This document shows, piece after piece, positions 23,868 through 35,300 of a DNA stretch of 64,000 nt. A model generated the notes under the pieces. That model searched no databases, was not told the origin of the DNA, and saw nothing but the letters and a program-made list of their open reading frames with translations. The translations under genes and the position numbers were made by a program. The DNA comes from Corticium candelabrum (Eukaryota > Porifera > Homoscleromorpha > Homosclerophorida > Plakinidae): NCBI RefSeq assembly GCF_963422355.1, contig NC_085092.1:7184966-7248965 (forward strand), given 5' to 3'. Position 1 is the first letter of the stretch. Every line of letters starts with the position of its first letter.

Positions 23868-24162
23868 CAGTGGCGTAACTAGGCATGAGGCAGCCGAGGC
23901 AGTTGCCTCGGTAAATAAAATGGGTGTGGCGTAGCAAAAATTTTGCTATACGTATCAGTTAGTAGATAACAGAAAAGACCGGGAATTCTGCACGGGTTAC
24001 CGAACAGAAGAAGTCCTCTTTCGCCACCGTTCTCGCACTTAGCTAGCGCACGTTCGCGGCACGTGAAGCACTTGCTACTCACGTGACTGAGAAACCTAGA
24101 CGTTAATTAACAAATTTATACAAACTTGCCTCGGTAAACTTTTAATGCTAGTTACGCCCTTG
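23868..24162. mobile_element. hAT-type MITE candidate with CAGTGGCGTAACTAG ends
   Basis: The left end is CAGTGGCGTAACTAGGCATG and the right end, read on the minus strand, is CAAGGGCGTAACTAGCATT, giving an inverted repeat of about 18 bp with few mismatches. GGCGTAACTAG ends with CA first are common in hAT non-autonomous elements. A second internal repeat, TTGCCTCGGTAAA near the left and CTTGCCTCGGTAAACTTT near the right, is in direct orientation. I cannot confirm an 8-bp target duplication. Confidence 0.6.
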
Positions 24163-24249
24163 TGGGTGTTTATTCCGCCGTTACTAGGCTTCTTTTTCTC
24201 GTTATATTACACTCCTGCCATAGCAACTCAACCACATGTTGTATATTTA

Positions 24250-24275
24250 CCGGTCAATAAACGTTTATTGACCGG
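24250..24275. repeat. 26-bp perfect palindrome
   Basis: The half-site CCGGTCAATAAAC is followed directly by its reverse complement GTTTATTGACCGG. No neighbouring gene explains it. It could be a transposon end, a protein-binding palindrome, or a remnant of head-to-head element ends. Confidence 0.9.
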
Positions 24276-24572
24276 TCAATATCTGTATACTAATTACTGA
24301 CATAAAACACAACTAACTTAAAACAAAGAATAGCGAAAACCAAAACAAACTAGCAATCACTAGATAGGCGTACCTATTTTAGATTACAAGCTTACTCTTT
24401 ACCAATAATAATGTTCACAGTACTACAGTTTGTAAAGACGCAGTCAGAAATGACAAATGGATTCTCTCTTTCCGCTTCAGACGGCTGTTCCACCTGGACT
24501 ACTTCGTGTCTCTCCCGACTCCTCGACTTTGCGTCAGTGTAATCTGTGTGTGCATGGCCATTATCCAAAAAC

Positions 24573-24836
24573 TTAGCACGCTGCCATTTGCTGCAATTCG
24601 GATGGCTCTCGGTATTGTCTCAGTGCTTGCAGGGTCTTGTGGCCGGTTCTGCCTTGAATGACATGTTCAGGAACTCCCGCTCGAAACAGCCTCGTCGCAC
24701 TAGTAGCTCGAAGAGCGTGGTCGGTTCGAACCGGAAGACCGGCTTCGGCTGTCATCACTTTCATCATTGTAGCCAACGTGTTAGGACCGATTACTTGCTC
24801 TAAATACCAAGGACCAAATGAAGGTGTAGATAACAA
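24573..24836 (-). pseudogene. Crypton-type tyrosine recombinase C-terminal exon
   Basis: The minus-strand frame reads FGPWYLEQVIGPNTLATMMK, then HALRATSATRLFRAGVPEHV, GRTGHKTLQALRQYREPS. HxxR (HALR), the later GH and the tyrosine of RQYREP are the order of catalytic residues in tyrosine recombinases. The surrounding wording is that of Crypton recombinases and the domesticated DUF3504 proteins (QRICH1/ZMYM family). All three catalytic positions are intact in this exon. The upstream minus-strand stretch to about 25,410 (25,008-25,226 is open; a start MSDQKEDRTNGQDDDD can be read near 25,400) may hold further exons but I cannot join them with confidence. Confidence 0.75.
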
Positions 24837-25630
24837 AGGTTTATATTAGAAGGCTTCTCGGGAAAATCCTGCTGGCAACTTACTTCTACATAGAGATACA
24901 AAATTTTACGTGGCAACGGTCACCAGCTTCTTCACTAGCGTATCTGATAAACCACAAACCACAAAATGCTATTACCTTACAGAGTCACGTTGGAGCTTGA
25001 CTATAATTTACCTTGTGACTTTTTTGTTTGGATGCCGTAAACCACTGAGTCCACCACTATGATTTTTGGATCGATCCGTGCTCAACGTAATTGTAACAGA
25101 CTTTTGACAATCCGTTTGTGGTTTGGCTGCATCTAGTTGTGAATCCTTCGTTGAGCCAAAGTCTGTCTGTCGGTACCTGCTCTTCATGTGGAGCATCCTT
25201 GTTTCGATTACTTCTGCATGCTTCAAATATTCGCATCACTTAACTGTTGCAGGCAGTCGTGTTCTTGCAAATTGTACCCTTGCTGTTCTCGTCTTTTCAG
25301 CAAATCTGCTGTCAAGCTGGCTAATACTAGTGGCATGCTTTTTGAAACCAACGCGTCTTATCTGTCGTCGTCGTCTTGGCCATTAGTACGGTCTTCTTTC
25401 TGATCCGACATCGTGCTGGCAAAACACGTGGATACTATACTGTACTAATACTTTTGAGCACGTGGCTCTAGGGGGCTGACGTGCACGTCAACAACACTTC
25501 ACAGCTGTCAAAATGTGGTTGTTTGACATAAAACTTTAGCTGTCATTGCAATACACAACCACTATAATTCAACTTGAACAATCTATGGACTCTAATTACA
25601 GTAGGATGTTAAACATGCAACAAATAGGTG

Positions 25631-25750
25631 AATGCATGGTAGGGTCGACGATATCCAGTTTATCCTCGATAATTAGCCTCGGCTAATTATCTCGGGAAGC
25701 CCCTCAAGACCTCGGTCAATAAACTGGATATCGTCTCTCTACCATGCATT
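25631..25750. mobile_element. 120-bp hairpin MITE
   Basis: The ends AATGCATGGTAG and CTACCATGCATT are inverted repeats, and after a short mismatch the complementarity resumes with GACGATATCCAGTTTAT against ATAAACTGGATATCGTC. The centre has its own small palindrome (AATTAGCC-TC-GGCTAATT). So almost all of the 120 bases can fold into one hairpin. No coding capacity. Confidence 0.85.
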
Positions 25751-25764
25751 AACATTATTTATTC

Positions 25765-26235
<471 letters not shown>

Positions 26236-27300
26236 AAGCACTTGTACGAAGACGACGGAGCAGACGAACCGTTTTGATCAGTCTGGCAGCTTGTGATAGT
26301 TTTCTTGATAGGGAGAGACCCATGGGCCAGTGCTGTGTCTGACATCCGTAATTTGCAAGGTGGGAGAAGTGAGATTAATGTGCAGACGTCCTCTAGTGGA
26401 GCAGCTGGCTTGTTGGCTATCAGAGTACCCAGTATGGCTCCAAATGAAATATTGAAATCTGTGATGGAGTCTGCTCATGATATTGCAGTCGAAGGAATTG
26501 AGAGAACACTCGTATGTTGCTGGGTCAGAAGCTGGAGCTGCTGGTGGGTTTGCAGCTGTCTATGTACCAAAAAATCTGAAGCAAACAGTGATCCTGATGG
26601 TTTGATTCATACATAAAGTTGTCAGTCATTCGGTTCTTAGAATAAATCAATTAAAGTTTGCAATGGCACTGGAGTATCCTTGGTGTTCTAAAGCGAGTAG
26701 CATGTTGACCAGTTGCATGTCGTGTCTATATGCTCATTTGCATGGTCAAATACATTATGTCCAGTACTTTCAGTTATTATATATATAAACTGCCATGATG
26801 CGTAGTGATTGTATACAAACTATTTACTTGTGCTGATCGACATTGTATTAGCTGTTTCAGCTTAATATCTTAATGCACTACCAGTGATTTCATTTTCAAT
26901 CATACAGTCTTGTCTATGTGACAAGCGGCTAGTGATCTGGCTGATTGTTAATATTCAATCTGCTGGCTGTTCAATATCAAGTGCGCGTTATTTGGTGGCT
27001 TGTCATATATTACCATTACTGCTTACAGAAAGTCGATCGTCCATCTCATCTGTTTTGGTTTTTCATTTTGTGATTTTACAATTTTTACTGATGTCATCAA
27101 ATGAGTAGAGGGTGATACGTCTATACAGTTAAAATACCATAGTGAGTAGTGTGGCTTAATTTAGATGCAAGATTTTGTCACTGCTGGAATTCTGACATAA
27201 TTGTTAGTATTTTAGTAAAGGTTTTGTAGAAAAGATCTGGAATAGAATGTTTGCATACATTTGTGATGTCATCCTTGCAATAGATGTATCAGTATGTATT
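26236..27300. other. No recognisable gene
   Basis: An open frame at 26,293-26,616 reads without similarity that I recognise and has no clear splice context. The rest is AT-rich. I see nothing else in this stretch. Confidence 0.5.
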
Positions 27301-27382
27301 TTGTGGTTGTTGTGTAGTAACATTGTAGCTGTTATGCAGTCAGTATTTTAGATCAGTTTCTTCATCGCTGTGTATTTGCAAG

Positions 27383-27568
27383 TGCTGTTGATCGTCTCGA
27401 TCCAGTTGTTAGGGCTGATTATGAAGTTGCTGTGAAAAAGAAGTGGCCAATAATGCGAGAGAACATTGACATGCTTGGTGAAGAAAATGCAGGCAAGACG
27501 ACATTGGGAGATACTTTTCTAGATCAGCCATTTATAGAGAAGAGAGAAAGTACGGTAGGAGCAAACGT
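27383..27568 (+). pseudogene. ROCO P-loop exon fragment, interrupted by (GT)n
   Basis: It matches the start of the large Roc-COR exon of gene A: NIDMLGEENAGKTTLGDTFL keeps the P-loop. The preceding 80 bases match the gene A intron, but the acceptor GCAG|GTGCT has become GCAAGTGCT, and a codon is lost after VKKK. After ESTVGAN the sequence turns into a 520-bp (GT)n tract with no Roc-COR sequence on the other side. It lies 1.2 kb before gene B and is closer to A than to B because it has no ubiquitin-like exon sequence. Confidence 0.9.
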
Positions 27569-28094
<526 letters not shown>

Positions 28095-28384
28095 ATGTTG
28101 AGATGTCTCGTTAGGTTTTGTCGAGGAATGTACAATCATCATGATCATGCTGTGCTGCCTCCGCAATCAACACAATCTTGTCTTGCAAGCATTGTATGAG
28201 AAACAGAGAATTGACGGAAAGAGAAATGAGTCCTAGAACATGTTAATACGTACAACACAGACAGAATCATGGTATAAATAGAATAATAAATCAACAGACA
28301 AGCAGACAGAAACAGAAGTGTATTGCAAGACAAGAGTAACAAAATAATAAATTTTAGTAAGCAAATGTACCTCATGTGTTGTAA

Positions 28385-28740
28385 GATAAGAATGACACAC
28401 ATTGATGCTTCTTGACAACAAATAATGACTCGTGTGCATTATGGATACAAAATAATTGAAAAAAAAATAAATGTTTATTGAATGTTGATGTCAAATATTA
28501 ATTAAATAGCTGACCACTCAATGAACATTGAAAATAATCAAAATTTTATTTCTATTTATGTCAATGTAATTTATTTATTTGTGCAAATAATACACACACA
28601 TGTTACAATTCATTTTCTCTATTATTTATTTCATTCTAGCAGGAGAGTGATACCAATGCAAAAACTTTATGGTTATGAGAATAGAATGTCCTTTTTAATA
28701 AGTTGATGCTCATTAATTAATAAACGAATTAATTAAGTTA
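28385..28740. repeat. Duplicated 5' flank of a ROCO gene (copy 3 of 3)
   Basis: Sequence from about GAATGACACACATTGATGCTT matches the flanks at 1,690-2,070 and 21,625-22,010, with several deletions. The CFAP20 end that precedes the other two copies is missing here. Confidence 0.75.
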
Positions 28741-28760
28741 ATTAACTTACTAAAATATAT

Positions 28761-28774
28761 TTGCGCATGCGCGT
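28761..28774. promoter_or_regulatory. NRF-1-like site upstream of ROCO gene B
   Basis: TTGCGCATGCGCGT, 37 bp before the ATG of gene B, keeps the GCGCATGCGC core found at the same place in gene A. The rest of the spacer has changed more, which suggests the core is maintained. Confidence 0.6.
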
Positions 28775-28811
28775 ATATTAGAAGACGAAGGTTTTACGCA
28801 GCGTTCACAAT

Positions 28812-31800
28812 ATGGACAGAAGGGCTTCGAGTAGAGCTCTTTTTGATGCCGTGTGTGCAAACGATGTAAATAAAGCATCGGCGGCTCTCAAGAAAGGAGC
28901 AGATGTAAACGTAAACGTTGTGTCAAGAGTTCAGGTAAGAATTGATTGATGTGTAAATTTACAGATCTAGTTTGTAGACTAGAGAGATTGGGTTGGACGT
29001 TGGTAAATGAGGAAATGTATGAGAAAGTGACGATCATTTACGATGTTGAGGTGGCGTTGGTTGGAAGTGCCGCCTCATTTTCTCTCTACCGGTATTAGTG
29101 AATGAATCGTTTCGTCTCATGCGCTCCTACGTCGTTGCTTTGCTGTCGTTGTCGTTCTAATATGGTCACGCCCTTTACACATGTCACGTGACCTACACTG
29201 CACAAACTTCATTGACTTTAATAGCCAATTGTGTATTTCGTAGGGATGGTATGGTGGTGTGTATGGTCTTCCATCAGCGTTGCAAGTAGCATGTGCTGAT
29301 TCATTGATTGAGATGGTAGACTTGCTGCTACAACATCAAGCAAACATAAACTATCATGAGGAATCGGTAAGAGTGCAAATTTGAATGCAGTTTGTTGTGT
29401 TTAAATAAATGAGTTTAGTTAGTAATGGTAATGGCATCTCTTTCCTGTGGTTAAAATGAATAGAAATATTAATGGATGCTCATTGTATTTGTGCCTGTCT
29501 GATTGAAGAGTTGAATGTATATGCTAGAGAAAGGTGCTAACAGTCACAGTTAGAATGAATAGATAGTTTTGATATTTTGTTGAAATTAGAAAATATTGTG
29601 AGAGTGGGTTGTTAGTGAGTTATTTTTAAATGAAAAGATGAGATTTGTTGTTTAGTAAGGTTGATATGATTGATGATGTAGTTTGCATGGCAATCTGTTT
29701 GCCCACCTGCCCACTAGTGTTGCCCACCACACTTAATTGACAGATTTGTGATTGTGGACAGTTAGACTATCTAGTCACATGGCTGCTGGTCTGGTTGTTT
29801 GCATGTTGTGATGTCAAATGTTTCGTGTAATGAGGTTACATTGTATTGTGAGGAATCGTGTTTGGTTAAATTGAATGAAGGACAGAGGTGAGTTGTATGT
29901 GAGATTGATGTGCTATTTTTATAGTCAGTTGGTGTTGATACTTGTAGATGCATGTATTCATAATGTACTCACTGATAATAACATGTGATGTCTCTTATCA
30001 ATGGTAGGTTGGACGGACAGCTGTGCATTATGCTTGTCAGTATGGTCATTTGTCTGTTGTGGAGAAATTGTTGGCAGCAGGTTGTAAGAAAGAAGCAGGG
30101 ACTAATGTGAGTGTGTTTGCTTGTGACAGTATTTGTGTGTTCTATTTTGTGAATTGTAAGGCTGGTATAATTGTTACTTGGTCTATTAGTTGATGTAATT
30201 GAGTGAAGTGTGCAAGTTTGATTAGAAAGAACAATAAGGCCAATGCATGTAGGTTACAACAAAACAATGAAGCAACGAGAGAGAATATTGGTGAAAGTGT
30301 TGTAACAGTAAGAATTAACTGGAGAGAATAGAAGAGAGACGAGTGTTAGTGGATGAGTGAGAGAGGAAAGGAAAATATTTGAATTTTCCAGTAATAATAT
30401 TGTGAAGCCCAACACACATTAGTAGTCACAAGTCATTCACATTCATATTTGCATACCAATTGAGTATTTGGTAGAGACACTTATTGTATTAAATTAACTT
30501 GTACAGTAAGAGTCATTGTAATATTGACTTTACAACTTTGAGGTGGAGAGGTCCTTATTTACAAGTGTAGTGAACTGGACAACACATTAAAATAGAGTCA
30601 TAGATATCAAGTTATGACTCGTTGGGAGTTCTTTGTAGGAAGGGCTTAGATAACCTAATAAACGTAAATAGAAAATTAATGAAGCAAAGCTATAGATGTG
30701 CTGCTGGCCCTTGAACTTCATACTTTCAAACACCTCCTTTTTGGATGCCTGTGTGAGATAGATAGATAATCATAGTACAGTGATGGCAGACAAAACAGTA
30801 GGAGTGCGTGCATATAAATGCAAAACGACAACACAAATTCCTGATGCCTACAGCGGGAACTCGACTGTACAGTGTATTGTCCAAATTTAATGTCTTGGTG
30901 AGCTCCAATTAGGGTTAGGGTCAACATATAACATCACCTACATCACCAACTTTAACCACGCCTTTTTGGGGCCGGGGCTAAATTTATGCAATAGATGAGG
31001 ATGCATGTTTGAAGGTGTTAGGAAAATGCATGAAGTAGTAACTGTTGAGTGTGTTGTTTCACTTATTTCTTGTTTATATGTTGTGTTATGGATAATACAT
31101 TAGATTATATTACAATGCAACTACAGGAGGTTTGTTATACTGGATAGAATGTTATTGGCAAGATTTACTTTCACTGTTTATATCAGCAAACCATAATGGT
31201 TGAGTTGTTGTGCAGCATTAGACACAACAATGTAATAATAGGTGTTTGTATGCAGTTAATAGGGATGGATGATGTAAGAGGCTTGTATGACACATACGAG
31301 TGTTATATCCCATTCACACGAGCTCTCCTAACCGGGCCAGCGCGGACTGGCATGGGTCAGTGCTGAATGAAATCGTCCTGTGAATGTGGGCCGAGCCATG
31401 CCGAGCCGTGCTGGCCTGGCCCACCACAACTTGCCGTGCCAGCACGGGTTGGCCCTGTTCAGCGCGTCTTCGAATCGTCGTGTGAATGCGGGCCAAGCCT
31501 GTCTGATGGCCACGCATGCTCAATACATACGAAATGGCGTGGTCAGAACACGAAACCTTGTACCTGATAACATTGTGGGGTGAGGGCAGCATCCAGGTTC
31601 AAATTGAAGGCTGTGCTAGAAACAGGGAAGTTTACGTCAAATTAGCGGAACAAATGAAGGGAGCAGGATACTTACGAACTAGCTTGGGCGTCCCAGACCC
31701 GTGTAGCGCCGATTCATAATCGTTCTTTCACACGGGTCTTGGAGGCCGAGGCTACTTACGAATGGGTGTACATTGTCTCTACAAACAACATAGCTAGCAT

Positions 31801-32332
31801 GCGCACCAAGGAACACGCCTACTATAGCGGCTGGCTTGCTTTACTAGCTCGGGCTGGCTTGGCTCGGCTCGGCCCAGTTTGGAACTGTGCTCGTGTGAAT
31901 GGGGTATTAAACTGTGATGTGTAATTAAGCAGCTGAATGCAGAGCTGCCACACTTTGGAAGGACAGGTCGGTTGGCTGTGTACTATGCCACATACACACA
32001 CACTACATCATAAACCACACCTATTGTTTGTAAAGAGGTTGTTGTAAGTGCACAAGATTGCAGTTAACTCAATGAAAATGACATGATGATTATGGTAGTA
32101 GTGGTTGTGGTGATGAAGATGATGACAATGATGATGTAGTTTATGGTGTTAGATCTACACATATTATAGTTCTAGTATCCACTTATAACTCAACACAAAA
32201 AATTTTCTTAGCAACACAGTTTAGTAGATGTGCTTTTCTGATTTACGAGAAATCTTGTACTAGCAAGTTTATGTAGGAACATTCAATGAATTGGTGGGAC
32301 TGAAGAATGTCGTATTTTGTTGGATACATAAT

Positions 32333-32369
<37 letters not shown>

Positions 32370-35300
32370 TGCGTGTGCGTGCATGCATGCGTGTGTGCAT
32401 GTGTGCGTGTGCGTGCATGCACGTGCATGTGCACGCGTACATGCATTCGTGTGTGTGTATTTATTGTGAATATTACTGTAAATTTTATTAAGTTTTGTCA
32501 ATTTATTGTCATTATTATTAATTAATCATTAGCTTGTTGCTAGAATTAATGTATAATTCTTTGAAAAAACAGGGTTCCTGTTGATGTGATTAAAGATAAT
32601 TAACTTAATATCATCAATGTCCCACACTATAGATATTTTGAATTCAGCACATGCACATGCATGATATCTGCATAACTCTTACACAAAGTGGGCTTGTCCA
32701 CGTTATTTCTCAATTCTGATGTAGCGCACTTGCATCACTTGAAGATAACTATTGAGGTGGACGCGATTACCGCAGTATCGTGCTTTCATTGTTCCCTTGC
32801 TATCATCTTTCGTTCAGTTAGTTTGCCATAGCTAGAGATCTCGTAGGTCTCCTGTATCTGCATGGGAAATAACTGTGAAGCGACATTTAGCGACAGGATC
32901 CAAAACAAAGCAGCTTTAACGTTTCCTACGAATCTTTCTTGCTAGACTACATCGATCATTCATCATCAGTCTTACATCTAAAACATATTGCTCTCTTGAA
33001 GATTGTGTATGACATATGTTGGTCATGTGCAACAGTATCCCATGGGACCTTCCCTTGGCTTCTTGAAGAACGAGGAATTCCTTTGTTTTGTAAAAATTAA
33101 CAGACCTGTACAACTATTAGCCAAACTTTACTCTGTACTTCTCAGTTCCACAACAGTTTGACCTTATTAACTTTATTGCTATGGATACGACATCTCAGCC
33201 TTACTGTCATAATGCGCGGGGATTGTTATGTCACCTATTGTTGGTGTCCCAAGGGACTGCTGATTGGCTCAACAAATTCCCAAGAGTGATTCAAGGTGAC
33301 AAGCTAGTGTTATGTCAGCTATTTTATGTGTCTCAAAACGACTACTGATTGGCTCTTAACGTGACACACCCTTACAAACATACAGGTGTACAAACATAGA
33401 TAGCAACTTGACAGACAGACTGGAAGTCAATTTGGCCCATTTAGAGTAAGCTTATGGTGATATCCTTTTTTACTCTTGTTGCTACCTAGAGTCTACTGTA
33501 ACAGTATTTGCATTGTATGTGCACTTGTGTTTGTTTGTTTGTTTGTTTGTTGATGCTGAACAGGAGGGTGGGATGAAGTTCTATGGCAAATGTGCTTACT
33601 GTATTGAAAAAGTTTGACCAAAACTGGTTTAGTGATGACTTGATTTTACTAGATTTACTTTAGATGAATATTAAATTACACATAGAAAATGTTGTATGTG
33701 GCTACCAATTTGAGTGTTTGCATGTGTAACAGTTAAAGGATTAGAGTATTGAGGTTACATTATGGAATTGTGTTTGGTTAAGGACAGAGGTGAGTTGTAT
33801 GTGAGGTTGATGTGCTATTTTTATAGTCAGTTGGTGTTGATACTTGTAGATGCATGTATTCATAATGTACTCACTGATAATAACATGTGATGTCTCTTAT
33901 CAATGGTAGGGTGGATGGACAGCTCTACATTTTGCTTGTCAGAATGGTCATTTGTCTATTGTGGAGAAATTACTGTCAGCAGGATGTCAGAAAGATGTCA
34001 AGACTAATGTGAGTGTATTTGTATGCAATAGTATTTGTGTGTATTTTGCGAATTGAGAAATGATGTGAATGAGTGTCACAACTCTTTACCTAAAAGTTTA
34101 ACATGCAGTCATCACTCTTAATTTGCTGTCAGTCATCTAATTTCCACACGAGTTCCTTCCAAGCCGAGTCGAGCCATTCCCTTGTTCACACAGCGTTCAG
34201 AAAAAGCAAGCCATGCAGCTCACTTAGTGGGTGTGTCTGTTGCTAAGCTATGGACGATCACATGTGTGTTTGAAACACTTGCGCTACCTTTCCTTGATTA
34301 TGGATCGGCTACAATCTGCCTGCAATTTTCTCGATAGCATTACAACAGTCAAAGGGGAAAGGGTCTGGTTATGTGAGACTACAGTTCAGCTTGGTTACTG
34401 TTCACATGGTGAAGGGGAGCCAAGGTGAGCCAAACTGTTCTGGCATTGCTGTTTGAGGTGGGCCATTCCAACACGACTTAGATCGTCTCATGTTCACACA
34501 ACCTTTCACAGCTAGCCAACCCATGCTGACTTGTATTTGCCCAGTTACAAGTGCTCGTGTGAATGTGCTGTAAGGACTAGTGTGTTTATGTGATGAACCT
34601 GTTGTGCATGCTGATTCAAGTAGACTTTCTTTAAGGAATATCTGTGTACTTTAATGCACATGTCAATATCATCAGTAACCCTAACTGAAACCACCCTCAA
34701 ACATTAATAACTAGTAAATGCTCGGTTAGCATTGTGTCTTGCGAGCGATGGTGTTCTGTCTTTACCTATTGAGTGATAATTTGTGTAACAATGGTTGCGT
34801 TACGTAGCAATAGTTTCTGTCAAACAAACGTGGGAACTAAAGAAACAGACTTTCAGTTGCCCTTCTATAGTATTTGGCGTTCAATTATCCGAATTGGGCG
34901 TTCAATTATCTGATTCAGGCATTCAATTATCCGTTGCTTACGGCTGTTGTGCAATATCATGGAAAACTGAATAACCTACATAGTCTGCGGTTGGGCAGCC
35001 GCTCAAATATCATCATTCATCAGCTGTCTAAGCGCAATAATTTTGTAATTAATCTTGACTTTAGCGTGAAGTTTTGGTTTGTGTTGTACAATAATTTCCT
35101 TTGTACAAATCTTGGTGTCCCACGTCTCCGCGGAGGTCTAACTAAAGGCCTGTCCACACTGGCAACTGGATCGCGATCCGATCGCGATCCGATCGCGATC
35201 CAACCGCAACGCTGTCCACACTTGCAACTCGATCGCGATCGGATCGCGATCCGTCCGATCCACATCGCGAGGTGGATTCGATCGCGATCCGATCGCGATC

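Larger units (their letters stand above)
30107..33909 (+). other. Gene B intron 3: mosaic of insertions between duplicated ankyrin exons
   Basis: The intron starts with sequence shared with gene A, then contains a 601-bp MITE (31,306-31,906), a (GT)n tract at 32,335-32,365 and an R-family copy (32,430-33,460). Its last 130 bases repeat the last 130 bases of the preceding intron (29,875-30,007). That shows the following exon arose by duplication of exon plus upstream intron. No other coding sequence is supported. Confidence 0.75.

Noticed and set aside
26293..26616. 107-codon open frame as a gene
   Set aside because: No recognised motif, no flanking splice signals that I trust, and surrounded by repeats.
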